Source of the DNA: Oopsacas minuta
Taxonomy: Eukaryota > Porifera > Hexactinellida > Lyssacinosida > Leucopsacidae
Direction of reading: 5' to 3'
DNA length: 64,000 nucleotides
NCBI GenBank assembly: GCA_024704765.1
Contig: JAKMXF010000266.1
Location: 310,001 to 374,000, forward strand
The translations under genes were made by a program, and so were the position numbers. Of the stretch, positions 44,801-55,845 are shown piece after piece. The notes below the pieces were generated by a model, which was not told the origin of the DNA, did not search any database, and was given only the letters and a program-made list of their open reading frames with translations. Numbering within the stretch: the first letter of the stretch is position 1; every line of letters begins with the position of its first letter.

Positions 44801-46599
44801 CTCATGAATTCATTCGCATACACAGAGAAGCTTTAGAGTCTGAATACGTTAGTATGCATTTACATGAGTGGATAGATCTTATTTTCGGTTACAAACAAAA
44901 GGGTAAACCATCAGAAGAAGCACATAACGTTTTTCACCCTTGGTTCTATGAGGGTAACATTGACATTAATCGGGTAACAGATCCTATCAAACGCAACCTT
45001 GTAATTGGATTTATAAAAAATTATGGTCAAATGCCAAGGCAGCTTTTTAAGAGGCCACACAAACAGCGCAGACATATCACCCTCCCACTTGCACCGAGTG
45101 TTATGCACAACCCGGCTAACCTACAAGGCTCTACACAAAGCATCGCTGAGGCTGAAAACAAATTTGATCAACCGAATGCTGTATTCTACCATGATTTTGT
45201 AAACTTACAACCTCCTATACAACCGTCTAAAGAGCTTCGAGGACCTGTTGGCCAAATTATAGTTTTAGAAAAATCAATACTAGCATACGAAAGTGGTAAC
45301 ATTATTCTTCCACCTAATTTCCAACGTGTTCTATCCTATAGTTCTTATGACAATTCACTTCGTCTATATTCCACCGACCAAGACAAGTTGCTTGCAGTAT
45401 TTGAGGATTTACAACTAGGTAAAATAAACGCGGTTGCTAGTGCTGATGGAAAACGTATATTCACAGCTGGTGATAGTTCAGTTATACATGTCTGGGAGAT
45501 TAAACAGTATGCTTTCAAGGGTAAACCATCACTGATTAAGCGCGCTATCCTCTCAGGACATATTGCACCTATAACTTGTCTTACTGCCTCTGCTTCGTAT
45601 GCATTGCTATTATCCGGCAGCGAAGATTGTAGTGTAATTGTCTGGGATCTTAATCACTTAGTCTTCATTCGTCAACTCACTAAACACCCGTCTCCAATAG
45701 CTGCTATTGCAGTTAACTCGCTTACAGGAGATATAGTGACTAGTTCTGGCCAGAAATTGTTCTACTGGACGGTTAATGGAGAGTTGCTAGTACAATGTAA
45801 TCACTATTTAAAACTTGGATACAGGATTAACGTGATTATAACGAGTGAGTACTGTGAATGGGACCCTCGTAATGTCATACTTACAGGCTCAACTGATGGC
45901 GTAGTGCGCATTTGGAGTGTCGAGTATGCTAAAGTGCCGAATAACCCTAGAAAGATTAAGAAATTAGAAAATATACTATTAGATAAACCGAAATCTCGAT
46001 CCATTACACCTACATCTACACCTGCTACACCAGTACACGAGGAAACCATCATTGATATGGTTGAGCCAGCTTTCATTCCTGATATCGATGGTGTCACACA
46101 AGCAACACCTACTATTGACGAGCAACCCATAAGAGCAAGAGTTAGAGCGATTTCACGCGATCAAATAGAAACCCATTGGGAGAGAGTCATAGTAGAGCGT
46201 ACACCTTGCTTAACATTGCACACTAGTTACCATCGAAAAGACAATCCTGAACCAGGTGCAATAACCGCACTCACAATCAGTAAGGATTATAAGAAGTTAT
46301 ATATTGGAGACTCCAATGGTCGTGTCTGGCAATGGAGTCTCCCTGAAAGCATTGGCGGTCGCACTGATAGATGGATCAACACGAAAAAATACGATAGTTG
46401 CCTTGATTGTAAGAGTAAATTCACTGTCACTGATAGGAAGCATCACTGTAGGAAATGTGGAAATATATTTTGCTCGCGTTGTTCAAAATATAGTGCCGAA
46501 ATCCCAGATATGAGGATTTATAAACCGGTTCGTGTTTGCATCACATGTTACAAAATTCTTACTAATCAGAATGAAGAAGATATCGAGGATCCTTTATGA
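35868..46599 (+). CDS. WDFY3: WDFY3/Alfy, BEACH-WD40-FYVE scaffold, 3558 aa
   Basis: WDFY3 is a giant scaffold linking protein aggregates and PI3P membranes to autophagy. Two exons, 35868-36164 and 36220-46599, are separated by a 55-bp intron (phase 0). The total is 3558 residues, close to human (3526). The N-terminus (LRKIYREY, CPLFVRVF) and the armadillo-like and ConA-like regions align with WDFY3 throughout. The PH-like domain is about 2600-2727, and BEACH about 2768-3047 (NFQYLMYLNTLAGRSYNDL, LQGGHFDLADRMF, IPEFFYLPDFL, PPWAKGDPHEFI, HLHEWIDLIFGYKQ). WD40 repeats cover about 3104-3470. The FYVE finger, about 3490-3547, has the PI3P-binding DRKHHCRKCG and VRVCITCY. The ATG at 35868 gives an N-terminus similar to the family. 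The loop before FYVE lacks an obvious LC3/GABARAP-interacting motif. Confidence 0.96.
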
Positions 46600-46876
46600 A
46601 TTGTATTCATAGAAGAAATATCCCGAAATGAGTTAAAACGTCTCTTTTTGCCTTCTTTATTTGGATTTGCAATACATAAGTCTGCCAAATTTGTTTTTCA
46701 TGTTTGTTCCAGTTTAGTAATACTTTTTATTTAAAGATTGTAAATTTCAATTAGTTTATCAGTTCAACAATATTTCGTTTTTATGCTATTTTGGCACACG
46801 AAAACTAAATTATAGTAATATTTGTATTTTCAATTTTGTGTAATGTTTACATAGTTCGATATTGTGTAGATTTTTT

Positions 46877-49807
46877 ATGGCTCAAGAAGCCCATAAACCT
46901 CGCTTGCCATCTCAGTCGAAAATAAAGTCTAAGTTCGTACCACTCAAAGCAACACACCACAAATCCTTTGATGCTTTATCCAATGACCCGTCGATAACAA
47001 GTCAGAAACCTCCTCAATCCCCTTTTCCTTCTATTCCTTCATTCATAAAACAAAAACTTCCTGGACGACACAGTCGCACAGGTAGTACTTCATCTGTCCA
47101 ATCACTTGACATGTTGCAGACATCTGGATCGAATTTTTCATTCGAAACTCCTCCTCCTATATCACAATTTAGTGACGATATTTGGGTCACTCAAATTCAC
47201 CCTGTAACAGGAAATATTTTCTATATTGATATTCAGCCTATTTTTAGGCGGAAAAAGCATTATCAATCGACAATCAGTCTAAATTCAGTTATCAGCGATA
47301 TTTCAGCTGCAAGTGCCCCCATTAAGCCAATTGAAACTCCGGGCACTTCTCCGTCACTCTCATCTAAACGCAAACTGAAATTAAGTCAACTATTTCCTCA
47401 CCGTACGCTAGGGCGTAGTAAGAAAAAGAATCAACAATCTCCAATGCATAAACCTGCACGCAATTCTACTATATCTTTGGATGAAGGAAAACTTCTTAAA
47501 ACATCTTTACCTGAATCTCCAAAGCCTTTTCCCCGATCCAAATCTGTTACAAACTCTATCTATCTAAATTTGAAACTACCTCAGTCTGACCGAGATAGTA
47601 ACCCGATCACTAAGCTAGATAGTTTGACGAAATTCGGGATAATCATCCAACAGCCGCGAATTAAGTCTTCGAAAAGTTTTGATGATCTTTTGGATGGCTC
47701 GAATGCTGTATCACGAGAAAAACATACTAGTTTGTCACCAGTAATAATTCAATCGATTATTCAAGACTCTCCTGCCTCTATCGATGGATCATTGAGGTCT
47801 ATGGATAAGATAGTTTCAATAGATAACAATAATGTCACACAAGATAATATACACATAATACTTGACAAACTAAAAAACAAACCTCAACTTACTCTTGAGA
47901 TTCAGAAAGAGCAATACAGTAATTTTACCTACACAAACCCTGATACTGAAGATGTCTCAGGAGAATCTGGGATCGCAGAGAGTTTTGCACGTTTAGTAGC
48001 TGGTAAGGAAACTTTTGAAAACATTGCTAAGACATCAGAGAAAGACATAGGAACATATTTATGCTTGTATATGACTATCAACGATAAGAATCAAGTGAGT
48101 AAAGATCAGGGTATGGATGATCTCGTATTCTATTACCCACATCAACCTATACCAAAGAACATAGATTCTAAAGATCCTGCCGCGTCTAGTTTGCATAAAT
48201 TAGTCGCAGTACGTGGTATGTTCTACACATTGGCAGATGTTGTTCAATCTATAAGTGGATTGGCCGGTGACAGAGCTACACTTGAAACGACAAACGGTGA
48301 AATTGTGCATGCTGCATTCAAACTGCTTCCTAACAAAGAAATTGTGGTCATTATTGCACCTGAAAATGTCGTCGAAGAGAAAACAACTTTATGCAACCAC
48401 CTAGATACATTCATTGATGCATTAACTTTTCAATTCGGCAATGTCAGTAATGCATTTATGCAGCAGTCTAACTTGGAAGAGTTAGACCATCTTTGTTGTC
48501 TGTTATTTTCAAATATTTACAGAACGGTATTATTCGATCAAAGTGATGTTTTCATCTCAAATTTAATGGCTAGTCAAACTCTACGGATAAATTCAGAAAT
48601 AAATACAGAGATTAATTCTCTACTTAGCGAACTGAATGCCTCAGATCTGTCAGATCAACCAGAAATATCTGCAATGCAAAGACCTTACCACACACTTGGT
48701 TCATGTTTGTATTACAAAGGTTACATAATCTGTTCACAACTTCCAGCTAGTTACCAGAGAGAGGTAAATTTATATTGTTCCTATCATGGGTTGTTAAACT
48801 TAACTTCAACACAATCAGTTGGCCAAATTGTGATATGGAAACAGGTATTTACTTCGAATGTCGAACCACCAAGCACACCTAAAACTCATAAAAACATCAG
48901 TTTCAAATGTTTAGGCGGAAAATATTTCCTTTTACTTGTAGGATTGGGTCAAGCTCTTTGTGCGCAAATTCTGTTGGCTGGACCAATGGCTACCCGACTT
49001 CTAAACTTACCTCCTCCTGATCCACTGCTTGTCGACCGAATTAAAGAAATGTTAGATGAATTGGAGAGGTATGGACTCTTTAGTGATCTTGAAGAAAAGA
49101 GTTTCAACACTGCTCATTTACCGCCCATAACAAATCCATTAGTAGATTCCAATAAGGGAAATGATAGGAATACTATATTCGAACGTAATTTGAGAAGTTC
49201 TAGGAGTTCGTTGAGAACTTCAGGCGAAAGCACAGATAGTGACGGATCTACAGCGACTAAAACTCAATCTAGAATTTCACTACCCCTCCTAGATCCACAG
49301 CCTCAACCTATAGGCAAACAAATTCCATACGATTCCATCTCATTTCTAACAAGTAGCACAATCAATTTACTTTTCCATTATTTAGTTTTCGATGAGTTAT
49401 CTGGTATTTTTCTGACACCACCAGCACTCCCAAAGCATTCCTCGTCTTCACATAGCATTCAGAAGGATCTAGTTTATATTTTTCACACTGCATGCCTTTG
49501 CATTCGTGAACAATTCAAGTATAGTAAGAATTGGTCAAAGAACTTAGCAAAATTGAATAAAAAATTCAAGAACTACAAATCTAATGACCCAGAATTAACG
49601 TTAGGTGAAGCGACTGAGAGTGCCTTTAAATTTACATGGACAGTACAAGCAAAATCAACTAAAGACAATACTATCCTACTATTTTGGGTGGTCGGAAGGA
49701 GAATTTCCCGGCCTAAACCATGTGAATTGTATATTTGTTATCAAGATTCTACTCCTCAATCAACAATCGAGATGGCTTTCAAACTGCTACAAAGCAATAT
49801 TATTTAG
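46877..49807 (+). CDS. INTU: Inturned (PDZ and longin-type domains; CPLANE complex), 976 aa
   Basis: Inturned joins Fuzzy and Wdpcp in the CPLANE complex, which directs basal-body positioning, intraflagellar-transport loading and ciliogenesis; the INTU-FUZ pair acts as a GEF on RAB23 in vertebrates. This is a single-exon gene; I take ATG 46877 as the start. The first 240 or so residues are Ser/Pro-rich with a short conserved DIWVTQIHPVTGNIFYIDI. A PDZ-like domain lies at about 250-350. The INTU/CCZ1/HPS4-type longin domains follow: DDLVFYYPHQPI with VRGMFYTLADVV (about 390-530), TLGSCLYYKGYIICSQLP to GKYFLLLVGLG (about 605-705), and the last domain ending LFWVVGR then RPKPCELYICYQDST and EMAFKLL. 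Presence of INTU implies ciliated cells, such as choanocytes or larval cells. Confidence 0.92.
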   Translation: MAQEAHKPRLPSQSKIKSKFVPLKATHHKSFDALSNDPSITSQKPPQSPFPSIPSFIKQKLPGRHSRTGSTSSVQSLDMLQTSGSNFSFETPPPISQFSDDIWVTQIHPVTGNIFYIDIQPIFRRKKHYQSTISLNSVISDISAASAPIKPIETPGTSPSLSSKRKLKLSQLFPHRTLGRSKKKNQQSPMHKPARNSTISLDEGKLLKTSLPESPKPFPRSKSVTNSIYLNLKLPQSDRDSNPITKLDSLTKFGIIIQQPRIKSSKSFDDLLDGSNAVSREKHTSLSPVIIQSIIQDSPASIDGSLRSMDKIVSIDNNNVTQDNIHIILDKLKNKPQLTLEIQKEQYSNFTYTNPDTEDVSGESGIAESFARLVAGKETFENIAKTSEKDIGTYLCLYMTINDKNQVSKDQGMDDLVFYYPHQPIPKNIDSKDPAASSLHKLVAVRGMFYTLADVVQSISGLAGDRATLETTNGEIVHAAFKLLPNKEIVVIIAPENVVEEKTTLCNHLDTFIDALTFQFGNVSNAFMQQSNLEELDHLCCLLFSNIYRTVLFDQSDVFISNLMASQTLRINSEINTEINSLLSELNASDLSDQPEISAMQRPYHTLGSCLYYKGYIICSQLPASYQREVNLYCSYHGLLNLTSTQSVGQIVIWKQVFTSNVEPPSTPKTHKNISFKCLGGKYFLLLVGLGQALCAQILLAGPMATRLLNLPPPDPLLVDRIKEMLDELERYGLFSDLEEKSFNTAHLPPITNPLVDSNKGNDRNTIFERNLRSSRSSLRTSGESTDSDGSTATKTQSRISLPLLDPQPQPIGKQIPYDSISFLTSSTINLLFHYLVFDELSGIFLTPPALPKHSSSSHSIQKDLVYIFHTACLCIREQFKYSKNWSKNLAKLNKKFKNYKSNDPELTLGEATESAFKFTWTVQAKSTKDNTILLFWVVGRRISRPKPCELYICYQDSTPQSTIEMAFKLLQSNII

Positions 49808-50215
49808 TAATCATTGCATCAGCCATATAGGTTGACTTAAATTTGTATATCTGTTATTAATATGCAGTATTCTAATATTCTAGTAATATACAGCATATTT
49901 ATGTGCCCATATTGTATTTATATTCAAAAATATTTTTAAATGGCCATCAAAAAATTGTTTTTCTAGCAATTTGTAATCTATAAGTAACATAATTGAGCCT
50001 TTAGTATATATTATTGCCCACGTTTGACTTTGAAAATATTTGAAATATGTATTACCAAACCCCAAACTTTCAATATCTCCCCTTACATACAGTATCTGGG
50101 ATATAACTTGTACCTATAATTATGCATAGTTTCAGGATGCCAATTCGTACTAGGCATGACTTATTCATGTAAGTATAAGAATCTCAAATTCCCTTTTAAC
50201 AGTCACACATAAGTT
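49808..50215. other. Upstream flank of receptor array, related to unit 2 flank
   Basis: No coding signal. The sequence TTCAAAAATAT followed by AATTGTTTTTCTA, CAATTTGTAATCTATAA and CCCACGTTTGACTTTGAAAA has a recognisable counterpart at about 53080-53170. The duplicated unit therefore includes upstream DNA and perhaps the promoter. Confidence 0.5.
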
Positions 50216-52771
50216 ATGTTTTTTGAGGTAAAATACTCACGACTGTCCCAACAATTTTTGCTACTCTTGAGTTGCTTTGCATTATCTGTATGTAGTAATT
50301 ATGTAATAAACATTGCTGGATTATATCCTGAGAATGGAGGTTGGGTTGCACCGCAAATGAGAAATATCGGCGAATTCGCAAAAGATATTATTAACAACTC
50401 AACTAATATATTACCAGACCATCAGTTAAATATCGAATGGAAAAATTCACAATGTGCGAACAAGCCATCTGTGGATTCGATTCTAGCTTTCCTTCAAGAT
50501 CAGGATGTTGTTTACCATTTTGTTCTGGGTCCGGCTTGCTCAATTTCAGCTGAGCCAGTTGGTCAAATCATTCCGACGTTTAACCTGAACATGTTGGCGT
50601 ATTCTGCAAATTCACCGGGTCTAACTTCAAATACGTATCCGAATACTTTCATAGGATTGGTAACCTATAATACATATGTTGTTGTATGGATTAAGTTGAT
50701 TAACTTTTATAAGTGGCGAAGAATAGCCATTATAGGACAAGACACGGGCATATTCAACTTAGTAGAATCAAACTTTGGCGATCAGTTAAAGGAACTGAAT
50801 GTAACATTTGATAGTGAACGCATCATAGACGGGAATAAGGAGGAAATTGACAACAAATTAGATCGTATTTTTCTAGTCAAGAAGTACAGAATAATATTTG
50901 CAAATTTCTATGAAGGACAAGCGTATGAAGTTCTTTGTAGAGCTTATCTAAAGGGTTATGTTTATCCATATGTAACTTGGGTGTTACCCTCGTGGTTTAC
51001 TCAAGGTTGGGTTGAGAGAGGTAAGAGCAATTGCCAATTCTGTCAAGGGTGTGACATAGATGCTACATTGAAAGGAGGTTTGGGATTAGATATCGTACCC
51101 ACACGAGAGCAATTAATAAGTAAGAACTTGGATACCATACTCGGTCTCAAACAGCAAGAAATATGGAACATGTTCGCTGAGAACAATGTAGTCACTGACA
51201 TTGCCGTAGAAAGATACTTACCATATTCTTTTGATAGTTTGCTTTCATTTGCTTTGGCATTGAACGCTAGCCTACAAAATGGAATAGATTTGAGTCAATT
51301 TAATTATCATCAAGCAGATAATGCATCAATAAATAGTGAAATCGTGGAATCATTGAAAAACTCACTTGCAGGTGTTGATTTTGCTGGATTGACTGGTGAG
51401 GTGAATTATCAGGGAAGAGCACGAAAATATTCAAATGGTGAACTATCCGAGTATGAAAATGATGGAAATTTCAAATCATTGGTTACCATACCCAATATTG
51501 GAGAAAATCTAAGTAGCAGTCTTGAAGGATCTTCTTATATAGACTTCAACACATTGGATTTTGAGTATTTTGGAATGCAAGCTGGACCTCTTGATGGAGT
51601 GGAGCTCCATCACTTGCCAATATCAGCAATAATAATCTCCGTTATATTCGCATTTTGCGCGCTTATCTTTTCAGTTTTCTTTCTAGTATTTAACATAATT
51701 TTCAATAAGAAAAAGGTTATCAGGTACAGCAATCCTATCCTGAACTCTTTTATCTTAATTGGAGCATGTCTACAGTGTGGAGTAGCGATACTCGTTTTGA
51801 TCGATAACAGAATTCTTCAACGCACTCCAGAGCAGCAACGGAACAATGAAGAATGTATCGGATGTACGGTTTTATGTCATTTAGTTTGGTTGTTGCCTGC
51901 AATAGCTACTGATATCATCTTCGGAACACTAGTTGGGAAATCAGTTCGTATTTACTCCATCGTAATTAGGAAATCCTTGCATAATAAAGTCAAGTTAGCT
52001 TACATCATCCTTTTCATTTGTGGATTGATGGTATTCGATACGGTTTATACGTTAATTTGGATTGCCATAGAAGCACTCAGATTCCAATTCATAGCTGAAG
52101 GTCCTCTTCAAACAGATCTGCCAAACATTAAGCAACCTGGAGCTCCATTTTGGTACATTTTCTACTGTGCAGAAGGTGGTGATCCAAGTTCTCCTGCAAT
52201 TGCAGTTCGTTTCGTGTATATACTTTTCAGATGGATCCTCTATGGAGTAGGATTATACTTTGCATTCCAAATTCGTAAAGTGAACATTCGTGGAGTGAAT
52301 GAATTCCAGTCAATTACATTAGCCACTTTAGTGACCATTTTCTTCAATTTAGTTCGTATCATTCTCATCACAATGATTCCATCAGTGAGGCTGATTGACA
52401 CTGCTATTACTCTACTGTCTATAAGCTATGCACTCGATGCTATATTCGTTGTAGGTTTCATATTCGTACCCAAATTGTACTTCATTGTTCGTGATCCGAA
52501 TGAGAAGAACAATTACACAGGAGTAAACAACACTTCTGTGATTGATAATAGCGTGGTGTATGATATGCAAATGGCGAAAGTGCGATGTGAACTTGATCAT
52601 GTGAAATCTGAACGCGACTCTCTCACTCAAACAGTTCGTAGAATGTCTTTAGTACCCTCGGCCTCGGAGCATAATCTCGGCTTTTCACCATCAATTGAAG
52701 AATTACCCGAACCAGATCTCAGGGAATGTGTACCTCCGACTTACCAAAGCGAGCCAACTGAAAGTCAATAA
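50216..52771 (+). CDS. GABA-B-type class C receptor, tandem copy 1, 851 aa
   Basis: This is a metabotropic GABA-B receptor-like GPCR. A hydrophobic signal peptide (about 1-28) is followed by a periplasmic-binding-protein-like bilobed extracellular domain (about 30-440: NIAGLYPENGGWVAPQMRNI, LGPACSISAEPVGQIIP, WRRIAIIGQDTG). It goes straight to the membrane core with no Cys-rich domain, as GABA-B receptors do and mGlu receptors do not. Seven membrane spans lie at about 466-755, including KKVIRYSNPILNSFILIG, the GABA-B TM1-TM2 signature. The cytoplasmic tail has a heptad-like segment (MQMAKVRCELDHVKSERDSL), a possible coiled coil for heterodimer formation. The ligand is unknown. Single exon; AATAAA overlaps the stop at 52770-52775. 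Confidence 0.9.
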   Translation: MFFEVKYSRLSQQFLLLLSCFALSVCSNYVINIAGLYPENGGWVAPQMRNIGEFAKDIINNSTNILPDHQLNIEWKNSQCANKPSVDSILAFLQDQDVVYHFVLGPACSISAEPVGQIIPTFNLNMLAYSANSPGLTSNTYPNTFIGLVTYNTYVVVWIKLINFYKWRRIAIIGQDTGIFNLVESNFGDQLKELNVTFDSERIIDGNKEEIDNKLDRIFLVKKYRIIFANFYEGQAYEVLCRAYLKGYVYPYVTWVLPSWFTQGWVERGKSNCQFCQGCDIDATLKGGLGLDIVPTREQLISKNLDTILGLKQQEIWNMFAENNVVTDIAVERYLPYSFDSLLSFALALNASLQNGIDLSQFNYHQADNASINSEIVESLKNSLAGVDFAGLTGEVNYQGRARKYSNGELSEYENDGNFKSLVTIPNIGENLSSSLEGSSYIDFNTLDFEYFGMQAGPLDGVELHHLPISAIIISVIFAFCALIFSVFFLVFNIIFNKKKVIRYSNPILNSFILIGACLQCGVAILVLIDNRILQRTPEQQRNNEECIGCTVLCHLVWLLPAIATDIIFGTLVGKSVRIYSIVIRKSLHNKVKLAYIILFICGLMVFDTVYTLIWIAIEALRFQFIAEGPLQTDLPNIKQPGAPFWYIFYCAEGGDPSSPAIAVRFVYILFRWILYGVGLYFAFQIRKVNIRGVNEFQSITLATLVTIFFNLVRIILITMIPSVRLIDTAITLLSISYALDAIFVVGFIFVPKLYFIVRDPNEKNNYTGVNNTSVIDNSVVYDMQMAKVRCELDHVKSERDSLTQTVRRMSLVPSASEHNLGFSPSIEELPEPDLRECVPPTYQSEPTESQ

Positions 52772-53361
52772 TAAATAGATTTAGTTAGTATGTATCGTCT
52801 CTTGGTATAGGCAGTATGTAACTGATTGTGTTTCTTTTCTACCCCATAATAGTGATGAGTATATTGTTTTACATTTCTACACATTTATTCTTGAGGATTC
52901 ATTTTCCATTATTCTTGTTTGTTCGTACTTTATGTCTGATAGCGAGCTTACTATATTGTTGTATATTAAAGTTAGAACACATTATTCTTCTCTCAATTTC
53001 TATATTGTTGTTACTGGACACTTGTTAATACGTATTATATTATTATGTAGAAATTGATATCCCACAACCCAATAATATTTCAAAAATACTCTATGAAATT
53101 GTTTTTCTAATGTTGCAATCTATAATAGACCAAATGCCAATTTCCCACGTGTACTTTAGAAATACGACACGTGATATTATCTGATGCTAACTGCTTACCG
53201 AATCTTAAATTTTCCTCAATCTTATATGTAGATTAATGCACCTTTACACTATAATGGAAAAATTTGTATTATAAAATAATATATAAGCTTCTCAGAATAA
53301 AATTACTACCAGCTATACTTCACGTAAGTCTTCAATAATTTTAATATTTAAAAATTCAAGT
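52772..53361. other. Intergenic spacer of receptor array (units 1-2)
   Basis: 590 bp without genes. Parts align with the spacer 55846-56435: CCATTATTCTTGTTTGT and GAAATTGATATCCCA-type segments occur in both. This shows the tandem unit of about 3.1 kb includes flanking DNA. Confidence 0.55.
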
Positions 53362-55845
53362 ATGTTTTTTGGGGGCACATTACTCGTGGCTGAAACGAAG
53401 ATTTTGGTACTCTTGAGTTGCTTTGTATTATCTTTATATAGTATTAATGTGATCAACATTGCAGGATTATATTCAGAGGATGGGAATTTGTTCGCTCCAC
53501 AATTTAAATATATCGGTGAGTTCGCTAAAGACCTTGTCAATAACGCAACCAATATTTTACCGAACTATCGGTTAAATATCGATTGGAAAAATTCTCAATG
53601 TAAGAGCAGGTCAGCTGTAAACGAGATACAAAGTTTCATTCAAGATCAAAGTGTAATTTACCATTTTGTTCTGGGCCCGGCGTGCTCGATTTCAGCAGAA
53701 CCAGTTGGCCAAATTATTCCGAGCTATTACTTGAATATGTTAGCATATTCCGCAACTTCACCAGGTCTGACATCTGCTTCGTATCCGAATACTTTTTTGG
53801 GGGTGGTAACCTATAATACATATGTTGTTGTTTGGATTAAGTTGGTGCAATTTTATGGATGGCGAAGAGTAGCAATTATCGGACAAGACACCGGCGTGTT
53901 CAACATAGTAGGGTCGAACTTTGGTGAGCAATTAAAGGACCTGGATGTAACCTTTGACAGCGAGCGAATCATAGATGGGAATGAGGAGGAAATTGATGAC
54001 AAATTAGATCGTATTTTTCTAACCAAGAAGTACAGAATAGTTTTTGCAACATTTTATGAAGGACAAGGGTATAAGGTTCTTTGTAGAGCTCACAAAAAGG
54101 GTTATGTTTATCCATACGTAACTTGGGTGTTACCTTCATGGTATAGTAAAACATGGGTTGAGAGAGGTGAAAGCACTTGTCAATTTTGTCAAGGGTGCGA
54201 CATTGATGTTACGTTGAAAGGCGCACTAGGAGTAGATTCTGTATCCACTCGAGAGCAATTAATAAGTAACAACACAGATACTATACTCGGTCTCAAACAG
54301 CAAGAATTATGGAGCATGTTCACCGACAAGTATGTACTTAATGATGTGAATGAAGAATACTTACCATATATTTTTGATAGTTTGCTTTCAATTGCTTTGA
54401 CATTTAACGCAAGCTTACAAAAGGGAATAGATTTGACTCAATTTAATTATCATCAAGCAGATAATGCACCAATAAATACTGTAATCCTGGAATCATTGCA
54501 GAACTCAATTGAAGAATTGGATTTTGCAGGATTGACTGGCCAGGTTAATTATCATGGAAGGGCCCGCCGATATTCGAATGCAGAATTATCTGAGTATATT
54601 AACGGAAACTTTAAACCACTGATTAACATACCGAATATTGGCGGAGATATTAGTAGCTACATTGGAGAACCATATATAAATTTCAATGAAGCAGAGTTTG
54701 AGTATTTTGGAATGCAAGCTGGACCTCTTGATGGAGTGGAGCTCCATCACTTGCCAATATCAGCAATAGTGATCTCCGTTATATTCGCATTTTGCGCGCT
54801 TATCTTTTCAGTTTTCTTTCTAGTATTTAACATAATTTTCAATAAGAAAAAGGTTATCAGGTACAGCAATCCTATCCTGAACTCTTTTATCTTAATTGGA
54901 GCATGTCTACAGTGTGGAGTAGCGATACTCGTTTTGATCGATAACAGAATTCTTCAACGCACTCCAGAGCAGCAACGGAACAATGAAGAATGTATCGGAT
55001 GCACAATCTTGTGTCACTTGGTTTGGTGGGTTCCTGCATTAGCTACTGACATAATATTTGGAACACTAGTTGGGAAATCAGTTCGTATATACTCCATCGT
55101 AATTAGGAAATCTTTGGTAAACAAAGTTAAAATACTATATGTCATCCTTTTTATCGGTGGATTGATGTTATTCGATACGGTTTATACTGTTATTTGGATT
55201 GCCATAGAAGCACTCAGATTCCAATTCATAGCTGAAGGTCCTCTTCAAACAGATCTGCCAAACATTAAGCAACCTGGAGCTCCATTTTGGTACATTTTCT
55301 ACTGTGCAGAAGGTGGTGATCCAAGTTCTCCTGCAATTGCAGTTCGTTTCGTGTATATACTTTTCAGATGGATCCTCTATGGAGTAGGATTATACTTTGC
55401 ATTCCAAATTCGTAAAGTGAACATTCGTGGAGTGAATGAATTCCAGTCAATTACATTAGCCACTTTAGTGACCATTTTCTTCAACTTAGTTCGTATCATT
55501 CTCATCACAATGATTCCATCAGTGAGGCTGATTGACACTGCTATTACTCTACTGTCTATAAGCTATGCACTCGATGCTATATTTGTTATAGGTTTCATAT
55601 TCGTACCCAAATTGTTTTACATACTTAGTGATCCGAAAGAGAAGAAGAATTACACAAAAGTTCACAACACCTCAACTATCAATAATAGTGTATTGTATGA
55701 TAAACAATTAGCGAAAGTTCAAGAAGAACTTGATCATGTGAAGTATGAACGTGACGCTCTGAGCCAAAACGTTCTCGATATTCCAAAAACTCCTGTTGAT
55801 AAAATGTGCCCAACTTCCCAAGGCGATCCGAGTTTAAGTAAATAA
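53362..55845 (+). CDS. GABA-B-type class C receptor, tandem copy 2, 827 aa
   Basis: Same architecture as its neighbours: signal peptide (about 1-31), bilobed ligand-binding domain (GLYSEDGNLFAPQFKYIGEF, LGPACSISAEPVGQIIP, WRRVAIIGQDTG), and seven membrane spans at about 463-753. The short tail carries KQLAKVQEELDHVKYERDAL, which looks like a coiled coil. The extracellular domain is the most divergent of the three (for example KSRSAVNEIQSF, IDLTQFNYHQADNAPINTV), while the DNA of the membrane core is nearly identical to copies 1 and 3. Its tail is shorter than the other two. Single exon. Confidence 0.9.
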   Translation: MFFGGTLLVAETKILVLLSCFVLSLYSINVINIAGLYSEDGNLFAPQFKYIGEFAKDLVNNATNILPNYRLNIDWKNSQCKSRSAVNEIQSFIQDQSVIYHFVLGPACSISAEPVGQIIPSYYLNMLAYSATSPGLTSASYPNTFLGVVTYNTYVVVWIKLVQFYGWRRVAIIGQDTGVFNIVGSNFGEQLKDLDVTFDSERIIDGNEEEIDDKLDRIFLTKKYRIVFATFYEGQGYKVLCRAHKKGYVYPYVTWVLPSWYSKTWVERGESTCQFCQGCDIDVTLKGALGVDSVSTREQLISNNTDTILGLKQQELWSMFTDKYVLNDVNEEYLPYIFDSLLSIALTFNASLQKGIDLTQFNYHQADNAPINTVILESLQNSIEELDFAGLTGQVNYHGRARRYSNAELSEYINGNFKPLINIPNIGGDISSYIGEPYINFNEAEFEYFGMQAGPLDGVELHHLPISAIVISVIFAFCALIFSVFFLVFNIIFNKKKVIRYSNPILNSFILIGACLQCGVAILVLIDNRILQRTPEQQRNNEECIGCTILCHLVWWVPALATDIIFGTLVGKSVRIYSIVIRKSLVNKVKILYVILFIGGLMLFDTVYTVIWIAIEALRFQFIAEGPLQTDLPNIKQPGAPFWYIFYCAEGGDPSSPAIAVRFVYILFRWILYGVGLYFAFQIRKVNIRGVNEFQSITLATLVTIFFNLVRIILITMIPSVRLIDTAITLLSISYALDAIFVIGFIFVPKLFYILSDPKEKKNYTKVHNTSTINNSVLYDKQLAKVQEELDHVKYERDALSQNVLDIPKTPVDKMCPTSQGDPSLSK

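Noticed and set aside
45804-46130. 108-codon frame on the - strand within WDFY3
   Set aside because: Antisense shadow of conserved WD40 and linker coding sequence.
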